A stretch of DNA of 22,959 nt from NCBI GenBank assembly GCA_022615255.1, contig JAKEHC010000152.1, forward strand, positions 1-22,959. The letters are read 5' to 3'. Positions 8,406 to 17,355 of the stretch are shown here, piece after piece (position 1 is the stretch's first letter; every line of letters begins with the position of its first letter). The position numbers and the translations under genes are program-made. Origin of the DNA: Candidatus Dadabacteria bacterium. GTDB lineage: Bacteria; Desulfobacterota_D; UBA1144; Nemesobacterales; CSP1-2. The notes under the pieces are model-generated. The model saw nothing but the letters and a program-made list of their open reading frames with translations. It had not been told where the DNA came from and made no database searches.

Positions 8406-8424
8406 TTTTTTACCGTATCTTGAT

Positions 8425-9489
8425 TTACACTTTTAAACATTCCTTATAAGCATCGTGCGTTTTCCTAGCAATTTCGTCCCAGCCAAGCTTTCTTGCCAAT
8501 TCAAAATTATGCTTCCCCATCTCTCTTAACTCATAAGCTGAGGCTTTTCTCATAGCATTGATTAAGCCGTCTTCTTCTCTAGGATCGTATAGGAAACTCC
8601 CTTCACTATCTAAAATATCAGGTATACATCCTATGGCTGGGGCAATAATCGGCATTCCAAATGACATGGCTAATATAGCTGCACCGGATGTTAGAATATC
8701 TCTATAAGGCAGTACAACGACGTCTGCGGTATTCATGTATATTTGAATCTCGTCATCCGGTATAAAACTGAAGATAGTTATAACACGTCTATCTCCTTCG
8801 CATTTATTCATTAGATCATTAGCAATGTCTTTATTAAACGGCTCGCCTACTATCAATAGTCTCGCCTGTGAGTGGTTTAATCTCTTAAAAGTATCGACGA
8901 GCTCTCGTAAACCTTTGTAAGGCCTTATTCGACCAAAGTGTAGAAATACTAAGTCCTCCATACCGATCTCTAAATGATTTCTGGCTTTTGCTTTACTCAT
9001 CTCGTTTGGATAGTAATCAATATAATTACCGTGTGGAATTACTGTAATGAGTGAGCTTTTCACTCCATATGTATTTATAATCTCACCTTTTGCCGAAGGG
9101 GAATGAGCAATGATTCTACCGCATAATCTCGTAAATAACCTTGTAAAAAATAACTCAAAAGATCTAAAATCAGTTTCGTGGCTCGAGATATTATGAACTG
9201 TCCAAACTATATTAATTCCTAGAAGCCTTACTAATAGTAACTCGACAATGAAACTCGAGGATTTTAAAATCGTTTTTCCCATGCTATTCGCTAAAAGGAA
9301 TGGATGAAGCCAGTGAATATGAAGAATATCAGGCTTAAAGTGGTTTTTGACCAATCTTAAAATGGTAAATGGATAATATGGATTAAATGCGCCACCGAGG
9401 TTAACCTCGATTCCCTCTTTTGAAAGAGAATCAGTCAAGGCCTTTTGATACGGGTTATTTCTGAATTCAGGAATAAAAAGAACTTTCAT
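8425..9489 (-). CDS. Glycosyltransferase, GT4-like
   Basis: It is a 354-aa GT-B type enzyme. The N-domain has KVLFIPEFRNNPYQKAL, DILHIHWLHPF and IVWTVHNISSHE, the last being a loop common in GT4 proteins of exopolysaccharide loci. VIPHGNY marks the hinge. The C-domain has HFGRIRPYKGLREL and a donor-binding stretch VVLPYRDILTSGAAILAMSFGMPIIAP; the usual EGxP acidic loop is replaced by SGAA, as in GumH/mannosyl-type relatives. It is last in the minus-strand run after the methyltransferase (37 bp gap). No good ribosome site is seen near the ATG. Specificity is unknown. Confidence 0.88.
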   Translation of the reverse strand: MKVLFIPEFRNNPYQKALTDSLSKEGIEVNLGGAFNPYYPFTILRLVKNHFKPDILHIHWLHPFLLANSMGKTILKSSSFIVELLLVRLLGINIVWTVHNISSHETDFRSFELFFTRLFTRLCGRIIAHSPSAKGEIINTYGVKSSLITVIPHGNYIDYYPNEMSKAKARNHLEIGMEDLVFLHFGRIRPYKGLRELVDTFKRLNHSQARLLIVGEPFNKDIANDLMNKCEGDRRVITIFSFIPDDEIQIYMNTADVVVLPYRDILTSGAAILAMSFGMPIIAPAIGCIPDILDSEGSFLYDPREEDGLINAMRKASAYELREMGKHNFELARKLGWDEIARKTHDAYKECLKV

Positions 9490-9526
9490 TGTTTCATATA
9501 GTTAAATTGCACTTCCTACGACCCTC

Positions 9527-10309
9527 TTAAGAAGCCTTTACAAGCGCAAATATGATGAATGTGAAATCAAGATCTAACCTCTTCCATCGAACAGCTTTTT
9601 CCTCAGTCGAGAAATCTATCTCACCTGTAGGCATAAACCCAATCTCTTTTGCTTTATCAATTAGTTCTAGTATTTCCTCTGGAGTGAAAATTCTTACCCT
9701 AGTTCCGTAGGCTTCCTTAAAGGTCTTAATAGAACTACTCCAGTAGTCAGTGCTGATTATCAAAAAACCGCCAGGGCTCAAGATTCTATGGCTTTCTCTA
9801 AGAAATGACCCGGTCTCAACACCATGTTCAATGACGCTCAGACTTGTAACGACGTCGAAATATCCCGAGGGATAAGGAGTTTGAGTACAATCTCCCCTGA
9901 TATATTTAATCGGTCCGCGTGAGAAGTTTTGTTTGAATAATAAATTAATCACGTGGAGACCCTTATAACCGTATAGGAATAGCCATTCAACTAGAGGCGA
10001 GTAAACCTCTCCACCGGCATCGAGAATCTTCGATGACTTTTTTGTGCGACCTAAAATAAAACTTAAAGCGGAAAGAGAATCCCAGTTCTTTGAACCATCC
10101 TGATGTGTGTGAAGTCCAGCATTCTTTACCCTCTCTAGTGCATCCTGCCATTCACGTTCTGATTTTAAGGTCGTATTCATATAGGTCTCAAGAACCTTGT
10201 CGGGATAGAATGAGGCGCCCTTCTTTCTCAATAATAGCCGATAATACAATGAATAACCCTCTAAGGCTCTACGTAGGGAATTTTTCAAGCTCAACATCCT
10301 CAAATCCAT
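9527..10309 (-). CDS. Class I SAM-dependent methyltransferase
   Basis: A 260-aa protein with a Rossmann methyltransferase core after a basic N-terminal region (1-90). Motif I is ILDAGGEVYSP (95-105), a variant in which the usual GxGxG reads GGEVYS. RGDCTQTPYP (138-147) is the second acidic motif. FDVVTSLSVIEHG (151-163) is the motif IV region and LSPGGFLIIST (177-187) the post-motif typical of Methyltransf_11/23. Its place between a pyruvyl transferase and a glycosyltransferase suggests methylation of a sugar or chain end in the glycan. The start may be the first ATG or the one four codons later; neither has a convincing ribosome site. The substrate is inferred from context only. Confidence 0.82.
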   Translation of the reverse strand: MDLRMLSLKNSLRRALEGYSLYYRLLLRKKGASFYPDKVLETYMNTTLKSEREWQDALERVKNAGLHTHQDGSKNWDSLSALSFILGRTKKSSKILDAGGEVYSPLVEWLFLYGYKGLHVINLLFKQNFSRGPIKYIRGDCTQTPYPSGYFDVVTSLSVIEHGVETGSFLRESHRILSPGGFLIISTDYWSSSIKTFKEAYGTRVRIFTPEEILELIDKAKEIGFMPTGEIDFSTEEKAVRWKRLDLDFTFIIFALVKAS

Positions 10310-10419
10310 ATAGAAACAGTTTCCAGCAGTGATCTTAGAGCATATTTAATTCTCTCTCAGTGATTAATGAATTTTACTGCCAATTCCTTTCAGCCAGGAA
10401 GGAATTTTTCTAAACAAAC

Positions 10420-10444
10420 GTAGGAGCGGCTTACAGCCGTAATC
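10420..10444. repeat. Small REP-like hairpin GTAGGAGCGGCTTACAGCCG
   Basis: GTAGGAG is followed by CGGCT/AGCCG around TAC. This looks like a single copy of the widespread GTAGGAGCGGCTT...AGCCGC class of REP elements. It lies in the 179-bp gap between the pyruvyl transferase and methyltransferase genes and would be in their shared transcript. Nothing else is seen in that gap. Confidence 0.55.
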
Positions 10445-10488
10445 TATAATTTTATAATCTCTCTTTTGTAATCTCAAACCCTTACATT

Positions 10489-11634
10489 TTAATTTAGTAA
10501 TTCGGATAGAATTCTCACGTTTTCCTTTAATTTCACAGATAGGGCGGAGCATGAATTTACCAGTTGCTCGGATATCTCTTCATAATTATTTATTATCTTT
10601 TCTATAGACCCCTCGAGTTGTTTTGAATCTAAATCCTCAGTATTAAAACAAAAGCTCTCTTGATTGATATAAGCCATATAGTCCCTAACTTTAGGCAGGT
10701 AAGATAGCGCTATAGTTGGTATGCCTAAGGAGCTAGCAAAAATTACAGAATGGAGTCTCATACCAACTGCAAGATCGGCATTAGAAAACATATTTATAGC
10801 CTCGTCTATCTGCGGAACTCTATTATGAATAGTAATACGTCCTCCGTCCGTCATTTTTGAAACTACCATTTTTGCAATTTCTCTATCGTCATCCTGCGAA
10901 ATCACACGGAAGGGCAGAAACTCGATTCTCGTATTAAAATGCTTAATCATAAAATTAAGAATGGGTGTGACAGAATTAACCAAGTTTTCATTAGCATCTT
11001 TATCCAGTATGTCAACGCCATTTTTATTCCAATGCCTAAGACAGACAATAACTCTAGGATTCTTACTAATCGATCTCTTCTTGGTATATTTTGCCGAAAG
11101 AAGCATTGCGGGATCCGCAGTCACCGTTATGCGGTTTTGTATGCCAATTTCTTCAAGCCTATTTTGAGAATTTGGATCCCTAACCGTAATAGCATCTACT
11201 GTGTTTAATACCTTCTTAACCAATTCCCTAGATTTACTGAACCGTAAATTCTCAACACCTACAGACCAAAGCATCGTTTTAACTCCACATCTTCCTGCCA
11301 TCGCCACAGAATCCAGCCAGCTTTCGATAGAACGCGACGATTCCCCATAATCTTTAATTAATCCGCCTCCTCCTAATATATAGACATTAGCTCTAAGAAG
11401 ATTTAGGTACTTGGCGATCGTATCATGATGATCCACACTTGAGACTCTATGAATTCTGCTAGTTTCTTTTGGGTTTCTGCCAATTATGATCGGCTTCAGG
11501 TTCTCAAAAACGGAGATTTGACTCAGTATAGCAGAGAGAATAGCTTCATCCCCTAAGTTACCAGCGCCATAAAAACCGTTAATAACAACACGTCCCTCTA
11601 TCTTTAGCAGGTCATGAAGGGTTTTTTGTATCAT
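10489..11634 (-). CDS. Polysaccharide pyruvyl transferase family protein (CsaB/WcaK type)
   Basis: Family PF04230 enzymes transfer a pyruvate ketal from phosphoenolpyruvate to sugars of cell-wall polymers or exopolysaccharides; some members have other roles. In 381 aa the markers are GFYGAGNLGDEAIL (20-33), VYILGGGGLIKDYG (84-97), LWSVGVENL, AITVRDPNSQNRL, and near the C-terminus VGMRLHSVIFASSLGIPTIALSY, the RLH region being the most conserved part. There is no signal peptide, so it acts in the cytoplasm. Its ATG lies 23 bp inside the end of the flippase gene, so translation is probably coupled. The context implies a pyruvylated repeat unit being prepared before export. The family is secure; the precise acceptor is not. 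Confidence 0.9.
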   Translation of the reverse strand: MIQKTLHDLLKIEGRVVINGFYGAGNLGDEAILSAILSQISVFENLKPIIIGRNPKETSRIHRVSSVDHHDTIAKYLNLLRANVYILGGGGLIKDYGESSRSIESWLDSVAMAGRCGVKTMLWSVGVENLRFSKSRELVKKVLNTVDAITVRDPNSQNRLEEIGIQNRITVTADPAMLLSAKYTKKRSISKNPRVIVCLRHWNKNGVDILDKDANENLVNSVTPILNFMIKHFNTRIEFLPFRVISQDDDREIAKMVVSKMTDGGRITIHNRVPQIDEAINMFSNADLAVGMRLHSVIFASSLGIPTIALSYLPKVRDYMAYINQESFCFNTEDLDSKQLEGSIEKIINNYEEISEQLVNSCSALSVKLKENVRILSELLN

Positions 11635-13141
11635 CCGTTTTAATCAAAGCTCGCCGGAATATAATAAACGTATCGTGCAGGTTACCGATTCCTCTTTGTT
11701 TCAACAAAAAAAGAGACAATATATATAGCGCGGCCCCCAAAAAAGCACTTAATAAAAAGCCGATTGCTTTTGGTTCGACAGATATTTTCCGACCTAATAA
11801 AATTCCTAGTACAGTAAATAGCGTACATATAATAGGAGCCTTCAAGGATTCAAAGATTATTGAAAAGCTCCCCTCTAAATACCGTCTGGTTCTATAAAAA
11901 AGGAGAGGGAGGTCTATAATAATAGGAGGTATGGTGATAGCAATACAAGTCCCGACGATACCAAACCTAATAGTCAAAGGGTAGATCATCAAAGCAATAA
12001 GAAGCAATTTCACGAATTGAGTTATCGTTATAATTCTCGGTTTACCCAAGGCATTGAAAAGTGGGCCCATACTTGAAGATATAGATCTTATTGCACCCCA
12101 TAAAGCCAAAACCTTTATTGCTGAGATCGAGGCATTCCATTTGTCTCCCAAAAATAGATAAACAAAATCTTGAGCTAAGATATAAATAGAAGCTGCCAGA
12201 GGAAGAGAAATAATTGCTGATAGCTCAACTGTTTGTAGAAACGCTCGGCGTAATTTAGATATATCGCTTTGTAGCTTAGAATATGCAGGGAAAATTACCT
12301 GCGAGATTACATGCGTAACCTCCGTCGCAGGCACATTTGATATCCTGTAAGCCATCTGGTAAAAGCCTAGCGCGGTCGCTCCCAATATTTTGCCTATAAA
12401 GATATCGTCTCCCTGCGTTATTAAAAAATTTAATATGCTTGTTCCTGAAAGCCATTTTCCAAATTTCCATAATTCTTTCGCCTTTCCAAAATCAATACTT
12501 AATCTCGGCCTATAAGGATGTAGATAATAGCTTATTAAGCATGTTGCAAAATTCCCGGCAATTACTCCAAAAACAATCGACCATACATTTCTTAAGATTA
12601 AAGCAGTAGATACGGAAACAATAAACTCCACTAATGTGCCGACTAATTCATATATAAAATGCCTATTAAACTCCAAATCTTTTCTAAAATAAATAATACC
12701 AATATTAGTAAACGCTTGAAAAAGTATAGAAACCGCAATTACCTGAATAACCGACTTTGACTCTGTTGAACTAAAAAAGACCGCCGCATACGGTGCAACT
12801 ATTAAAAGAATTAAAAAGAGTAGAGTCCCTCTTACGATTGATACGGTCCAGGATGTATTAAGATATAAATCTATGTTTTCCTTCTTTTGAATTAAGGCTT
12901 GCTGAAATCCTGTTGTAGAAAACATCTCTAAGGTTGCAATAGTTATTAGTGCAATGCCTATTAAACCAAAATCCTCTGGGGTAAGCACGCGTGCCAAAAC
13001 AACCAATTTAACCAAGCCTATTACCTTCTGAAGTACCCTTAGTATGAAAACCCAAAATCCGCTAATCACCACTCGGTGAGTGAGGGTTTCACCGGATTTG
13101 GTTAAATTGCTTATGATTCTCATAACATCCGATATAGGCAT
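11612..13141 (-). CDS. Lipopolysaccharide/O-unit flippase, Wzx-type MOP-superfamily protein
   Basis: A 509-aa very hydrophobic protein with about 12-14 predicted membrane helices by eye, e.g. VVISGFWVFILRVLQKVIGL, GLIGIALITIATL, LLFLILLIVAPYAAVFF. The N-terminal stretch LVVLARVLTPEDFGLIGIA and the following TGFQQALIQK are hallmarks of the WzxC/oligosaccharide flippase group, which turns undecaprenyl-linked glycan units to the periplasmic face. The end is basic and hydrophilic. The start may be this ATG or Met7; ribosome sites are weak for both. It heads the minus-strand run flippase - pyruvyl transferase - methyltransferase - glycosyltransferase, and overlaps the next gene by 23 bp. The upstream 166 bp are shared with a divergent glycosyltransferase gene. 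Confidence 0.92.
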   Translation of the reverse strand: MPISDVMRIISNLTKSGETLTHRVVISGFWVFILRVLQKVIGLVKLVVLARVLTPEDFGLIGIALITIATLEMFSTTGFQQALIQKKENIDLYLNTSWTVSIVRGTLLFLILLIVAPYAAVFFSSTESKSVIQVIAVSILFQAFTNIGIIYFRKDLEFNRHFIYELVGTLVEFIVSVSTALILRNVWSIVFGVIAGNFATCLISYYLHPYRPRLSIDFGKAKELWKFGKWLSGTSILNFLITQGDDIFIGKILGATALGFYQMAYRISNVPATEVTHVISQVIFPAYSKLQSDISKLRRAFLQTVELSAIISLPLAASIYILAQDFVYLFLGDKWNASISAIKVLALWGAIRSISSSMGPLFNALGKPRIITITQFVKLLLIALMIYPLTIRFGIVGTCIAITIPPIIIDLPLLFYRTRRYLEGSFSIIFESLKAPIICTLFTVLGILLGRKISVEPKAIGFLLSAFLGAALYILSLFLLKQRGIGNLHDTFIIFRRALIKTDDTKNPS

Positions 13142-13200
13142 TGACTTTCACTTAATCTTTTGTATGATTCGACAATTTATAATATTTTTTCCAAAAGTAA

Positions 13201-13230
13201 ATTAAAAAAACCTTTAGAAAATATTGACAA
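13201..13230 (-). promoter_or_regulatory. Candidate promoter of the flippase run in a divergent intergenic region
   Basis: Minus-strand TTGTCA (13225-13230) and TTTAAT (13201-13206) are 18 bp apart (or TTTTAA at 17). The whole 13142-13307 gap is very AT-rich and must hold promoters for both directions. For the plus-strand gene TATAAT at 13235-13240 is a possible -10 with no good -35. Confidence 0.3.
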
Positions 13231-13307
13231 TGATTATAATCTATTAAAGCTTTTTACGCATAAGCCTTAAGAAAAAACAGAATCAAACATATTATAGTTG
13301 ATAGATC

Positions 13308-14204
13308 ATGAGTTACCATTTTGTTTCCGTGATAGTCCCAGTTCTAAATGATTCAGAAAGGCTACGAAATTGCTTGAAGGCACTAGAAGACCAAACCTAC
13401 ACAAAAAACCTGTATGAAATCATTGTTGTTGATAATGGGTCTCAAGACAATATTGAGAGCGTTGTCAGCCAATACAGAAAGGCTACACTCTACTTCGAAA
13501 GCAAGCCAGGTTCTTATTCCGCAAGGAATAAAGGGCTTTCCATTGCTAAAGGCGATATAATAGCTTTTACCGATTCCGACTGTATTCCAGCCCAAGATTG
13601 GATTGAAAATGGGGTAGCAAATATCCTTCGTGCATCTAACTGCGGACTCCTTGCAGGCAAAATAAACATCTTTTTTAGAAACCCAGACAAACCAACATCC
13701 GTTGAACTCTACGAGAGCGTTATGGCTTTTCAACAGAAGCATTATGCAGAAGTTGAGGGATATGGTGCAACAGCGAATATGTTCACATTTAGGAGGGTTA
13801 TTGACCATATTGGTGGTTTCAACGATGTACTTAACTCAGCCGGTGATTTTGAGTGGGGCCAGCGTGCTATTTCATCCGGCTATAAAACATTTTATGGAGA
13901 AGATGCCTGTGTGTCACACCCAGCGAGATATTCTTTAGACGAGCTATATAAAAAACACACAAGAGTAATTAAAGGATATTATGACTTCATTAGGTTAAAA
14001 AAGCCTTATCCATTGGTTTCATTAATCGGTAGTGTGGCGATTGAACTCTTGCCACCCGTTGTATTTATCTCCCGGATTTGTTCAAATGAAAGATTCAAGA
14101 GGCTAAAAGGCAGAAAAGAAAAATCTCAAGTAATTTCTGTACTTTTATTCATAAGGTACTTTAGGGCTTTGGAAAAAATAAGATTACTCCTAGGATTAAG
14201 ATAA
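13308..14204 (+). CDS. Glycosyltransferase family 2
   Basis: The 298-aa protein has a GT-A fold. The N-terminus reads VSVIVPVLNDSERLRNCL, then IIVVDNGSQDN (38-48) for the nucleotide site, AFTDSDCIP (86-94) with the DSD metal motif (89-91), and a GGFNDVLNSAGDFEWGQRA segment (169-187) whose acidic residues fit the catalytic base/acceptor loop. PGSYSARNKGL (67-77) is a common family motif. The C-terminal portion contains one hydrophobic stretch (about VSLIGSVAIELLPPVVFI), possibly membrane-associating. It is divergent from the flippase and convergent with hyuA, so it is a one-gene unit at the edge of the glycan cluster. No strong ribosome site precedes the ATG. The transferred sugar is unknown. 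Confidence 0.9.
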   Translation: MSYHFVSVIVPVLNDSERLRNCLKALEDQTYTKNLYEIIVVDNGSQDNIESVVSQYRKATLYFESKPGSYSARNKGLSIAKGDIIAFTDSDCIPAQDWIENGVANILRASNCGLLAGKINIFFRNPDKPTSVELYESVMAFQQKHYAEVEGYGATANMFTFRRVIDHIGGFNDVLNSAGDFEWGQRAISSGYKTFYGEDACVSHPARYSLDELYKKHTRVIKGYYDFIRLKKPYPLVSLIGSVAIELLPPVVFISRICSNERFKRLKGRKEKSQVISVLLFIRYFRALEKIRLLLGLR

Positions 14205-14308
14205 AAGAATTGAGGAAATTCGTAAATGGCTAGATTCAAATAGTCCTAGATTAATAGAGGCATTTTTTATATCTGCCGCTATGATATCTCATGCTTAATC
14301 CATGCACG

Positions 14309-14342
14309 TTACTTACCTTAGGTATTTTCCAGCGTTAAGTAA
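14309..14342. terminator. Possible hairpin between convergent genes
   Basis: TTACTTA (14309-14315) and TAAGTAA (14336-14342) form a 7-bp stem with a 20-nt loop that itself holds CCTTAGG. It lies between the GT2 gene and hyuA, whose stops face each other. It is AT-rich without a U-run, so a weak call. Confidence 0.2.
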
Positions 14343-14358
14343 ATAGTCCCAATTGACG

Positions 14359-16305
14359 TCAAACCTTTGCCACTATATTTCCCCAACCGTCTACCTCACA
14401 TTGAAAATCAAGAGGAATAAAAAGAGTAGATGTTCTTTCCAATACTAATGCTGGACCTGAGAAAGCAAACCCAGAATAGAAATCATCCCTTCTCCAGGAA
14501 TGCACCTCAATCCCTTTCCCCTTGTAAAATAGATTTTCTTTTGTTTTTTTAACTTCCTTTGGAGCCGTTTTTAATACAGGTAGCTCGATTTTTCCCTTCT
14601 CCATTATAGCCCTAACCCTTAAGGTAACGATCTCTATATCACTCTTCGGTTTTTGGTAACTGTACATTTTTTGATGGGCTTGATGAAACATACGGGTAAA
14701 ATCCATACCATAAGGGATGGTTATCTCATGCGACTGCCTTTTGTAACGCGCATCGAGAAAACGTTCAAACCTTAGTTGCTCCTGAGGAAAATCTCTGATT
14801 GCTTTATCTTCTAAGACCTTGAAACCCTTCTCAAAAGTGCTTCTAGTAGTGTTCCCCACAGCAAAAAATTTTGTAAGGCTATAATTCTTAAAAGAATCTG
14901 CCATAAGCATCCCGAGTGCAGATAGTACTCCAGGCTCCCTTGGGAAAATAACGGTTTTAATACCCAAACCAAGTGCTAGTTCACAAGCATGAAGCCCTCC
15001 CGCACCTCCAAAAGAAAATAGTGCAAACTCCCTGGGGTCAAATCCCCGACCTATTGAGATAACTCTGAGCGCCCTCTCCATGTTAGAGTTTGCAACCTTT
15101 ATTATACCCTCAGCAAGTTCTATAATGGGAAGTTTTAACCTATCTGAAAGTCTAACCAAAGCTTCGCTCGATTTTTCCTCGAAGATCTTCATTCGTCCAC
15201 CTAGAAACCATCTCGGATTAATTCTTCTTAGAAAGACATTGGCATCTGTTACAGTTGCGTTTGAGGCTTTTCCGTAACATGCCGGACCCGGATCAGATCC
15301 CGCGCTAATAGGCCCAACCTTTAAAGCCCCTCCGGTATCGATATATGCAATCGACCCACCGCCCGCCCCTATACTCATTACATCAACCATCGGGATTCTT
15401 ATCGGAATCCCATCTATATTAGTTTCCGTTGTAAACCTTAAAGCTCCATCACAGAGAGAAACATCCGTTGATGTCCCACCCATATCATAGGTAATTACCT
15501 TTTTATATCCCATTTTTTCAGCAATTTTAAATGCTCCTACGACTCCGCCAACAGGGCCTGAGAGAAGAAGGCTGACGGGTTCTTCCGAAGCCTGATTTGG
15601 AAAAACCACACCGCCACCTGATTGCATAATGAAGATTCGACACTCATGAAGTTTTTTCGAAAGATCCTCCATGTATGATTTTACTGTAGGAAGAAGATAG
15701 CTATTTGCTACAGTGGTTGAGGTTCTTTCATATTCTCTAAATTCAGGGAGAATTCTTGATGAAGTAGAGATAGGAACTCCAGCTGATTTTAGAAACCTTT
15801 CGGCTAACTCCTCGTTCTTATGGTTAGCGTAAGAGTGAAGAAAGGATACTGCAATTCCATCAACTTTTAGCCTTTTAAGCTTCTCACAGATTTTTTTTAT
15901 CTCGTCTAAATTCACACGGTTTATAATCTTTCCCTGGAAAGATGTTCTTTCATTGATACCAAATCGGAGCTCCTTTTTTACAAGCGGTTCTCGCGGCTCC
16001 CAAAAAAGGTCATATAATTTCTCTCTATTTTGTCTCCCTATTTCTATAGCATCCTCAAACCCCTTTGTTGTGATGAGGGCTATCCTTGCTCCCTTTCTTT
16101 CTAGAAGCGTATTTGTCGCAACCGTTGTTCCGTGTAATACCTCAACGTCTTTGATTTTATCCTCGAGATAACTGTTTAGCCCTTTTAGTATGGCTATGGA
16201 AGGATTTGAGGGGGTTGAAGGTACCTTATATGTTTGGATGTTTTTACCATCAAAGAATACAAAATCTGTAAACGTTCCACCTGTATCAATTCCTACTCTT
16301 ATCAT
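14359..16305 (-). CDS. Hydantoinase/oxoprolinase family protein (HyuA-type), no HyuB partner nearby
   Basis: HyuA-type subunits are ATP-dependent actin-like-fold enzymes opening hydantoin, 5-oxoproline or related rings, or carboxylating ketones, usually with a HyuB subunit. The 648-aa sequence begins with the phosphate loop MIRVGIDTGGTFTDFVFFDG-like segment (1-20). It has HGTTVATNTLLERKGARIAL (58-77), the central TYDMGGTSTDVSL (272-284) with a second phosphate loop, SIGAGGGSIA (311-320), GPISAGSDPGPACYG (331-345), and FGGAGGLHACELA in the C-terminal half. Length matches HyuA alone, not the fused oxoprolinase. No hyuB lies on either side: upstream is marC (89-bp gap), downstream a convergent glycosyltransferase. 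The ribosome site is weak. Family secure; substrate unknown. Confidence 0.9.
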   Translation of the reverse strand: MIRVGIDTGGTFTDFVFFDGKNIQTYKVPSTPSNPSIAILKGLNSYLEDKIKDVEVLHGTTVATNTLLERKGARIALITTKGFEDAIEIGRQNREKLYDLFWEPREPLVKKELRFGINERTSFQGKIINRVNLDEIKKICEKLKRLKVDGIAVSFLHSYANHKNEELAERFLKSAGVPISTSSRILPEFREYERTSTTVANSYLLPTVKSYMEDLSKKLHECRIFIMQSGGGVVFPNQASEEPVSLLLSGPVGGVVGAFKIAEKMGYKKVITYDMGGTSTDVSLCDGALRFTTETNIDGIPIRIPMVDVMSIGAGGGSIAYIDTGGALKVGPISAGSDPGPACYGKASNATVTDANVFLRRINPRWFLGGRMKIFEEKSSEALVRLSDRLKLPIIELAEGIIKVANSNMERALRVISIGRGFDPREFALFSFGGAGGLHACELALGLGIKTVIFPREPGVLSALGMLMADSFKNYSLTKFFAVGNTTRSTFEKGFKVLEDKAIRDFPQEQLRFERFLDARYKRQSHEITIPYGMDFTRMFHQAHQKMYSYQKPKSDIEIVTLRVRAIMEKGKIELPVLKTAPKEVKKTKENLFYKGKGIEVHSWRRDDFYSGFAFSGPALVLERTSTLFIPLDFQCEVDGWGNIVAKV

Positions 16306-16394
16306 ATTCTAAAATGTAGTCTACTGGCAGTTAATCCGCTTTTTGTAGCGATCTATTGCAACTTGCAAGATGTAATTAACGAATCCTTATGCTT

Positions 16395-16988
16395 CTAAAA
16401 CTTCCCTGAAATCAGTTCCATAATCCCTCTTCTTACCATCATAATCCCGATGGCTGCGAGAAGTATACTCATGATCTTTGCAAAACCGCGTGCCCCGCCC
16501 TCTCCGAGCACAGATAGGATTATATCGGCTTTGAGAAGAACAATTCCAAGAATCAATAGATTCAATCCGAATGCTATGAGAGTTGCAAAGTATCCCTGTG
16601 TATCAACGAGTATTATGAGAGTAGTTAGCACGGCGGGTCCAACAATAATAGGGGTTCCTATAGGGAAAACACCTAGAGAAGAAGCAGGCTCTTTCTTGAC
16701 TTCGGAAGCTCTTTCCCTAAGCAAATCCAAAATAGAAAAAGTAAAAAGAAGCAGTCCACCTGCAATTGCAAAATCTGGAACGCTTATTCCCAGAACCTTA
16801 AATATAACCTTACCACCCAAGACAAATATAATCCCAAGGATACATGCAGTCAGTATTGAATCCCTAGCTACCTTCTTTCTTTCAACACGGTTGAGCTCCC
16901 TTGTCAGAGAAAGATACATGGGAACTATTCCCACAGGGTCCATAGCGACAAAAAGTGGGATAAAACTCAGAATTAGGGATTTTATCAT
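16395..16988 (-). CDS. MarC family integral membrane protein
   Basis: A 197-aa protein of the usual MarC/UPF0056 size with about six hydrophobic helices: SLILSFIPLFVAMDPVGIVP at the start, then IIFVLGGKVIFKVLGI, FAIAGGLLLFTFSIL, GPAVLTTLIILV, LIAFGLNLLILGIVLL and IMSILLAAIGIMMVRRGI. The FVAMDPVGIVPMYL and FPIGTPIIVGPAVLTTLI segments are family signatures. The family sits in the inner membrane. Its role is unsettled: the earlier link to multiple antibiotic resistance is not supported for E. coli MarC, and transport is only presumed. Its ATG overlaps the rpoZ stop (ATGA), so the two are translationally coupled. Confidence 0.92.
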   Translation of the reverse strand: MIKSLILSFIPLFVAMDPVGIVPMYLSLTRELNRVERKKVARDSILTACILGIIFVLGGKVIFKVLGISVPDFAIAGGLLLFTFSILDLLRERASEVKKEPASSLGVFPIGTPIIVGPAVLTTLIILVDTQGYFATLIAFGLNLLILGIVLLKADIILSVLGEGGARGFAKIMSILLAAIGIMMVRRGIMELISGKF

Positions 16989-17209
16989 TTACGAGGTGGA
17001 TTTATCTTGGTGTAGCCAGGAGGATAAACAAGCTTTACGTTTTCTCCCGCTATCTCCCTCAGCGCAAGGACGACCGATTTATTATCAATTTCTTCGGAAA
17101 GAGGCTTTGCGCCTTTTACAATCTGCTTTGCCCTTTTCATAGCTGCTACAGAAAGGGCAAATCTGTTTTCTACCTTTTCCAGACAATCTTCAATCGTTAT
17201 TCTCGCCAT
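16985..17209 (-). CDS. rpoZ: DNA-directed RNA polymerase omega subunit
   Basis: The 74-aa protein begins MARITIEDCLEKVENRFAL, the near-invariant omega N-terminus, followed by AAMKRAKQIVKGAKPL and the conserved NKSVVLALREIA helix. Omega binds the beta' C-terminus and aids polymerase assembly. Length is within the family range. An AGGGGTG ribosome site precedes the ATG, and a good promoter candidate (17242-17270) lies 32 bp upstream. It is the first gene of the run with marC (4-bp ATGA overlap) and hyuA. The usual partner gmk is not next to it here. Confidence 0.96.
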   Translation of the reverse strand: MARITIEDCLEKVENRFALSVAAMKRAKQIVKGAKPLSEEIDNKSVVLALREIAGENVKLVYPPGYTKINPPRK

Positions 17210-17241
17210 TTTTCACCCCTGAGATTGGATCAATTAATAAT

Positions 17242-17270
17242 AATATAAGTAACATAAAGAAAATAGTAAA
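17242..17270 (-). promoter_or_regulatory. Candidate sigma-70 promoter of rpoZ-marC(-hyuA)
   Basis: Minus-strand TTTACT (17265-17270) and TATATT (17242-17247) are separated by exactly 17 bp, with the -10 ending 32 bp before the rpoZ ATG. Confidence 0.45.
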
Positions 17271-17355
17271 GAGGGTCAGACTCTGTTAGTATTTTACATA
17301 ATGTGTGGTATAGTGACCCATAATTTATTTTGTCTGCGAGAACAAACCCATCGTG

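Noticed and set aside
10364..10552. Open frame of 62 codons on the minus strand
   Set aside because: It overlaps the 3' end of the pyruvyl transferase gene and a REP-like hairpin, with a basic, featureless product and no ribosome site.
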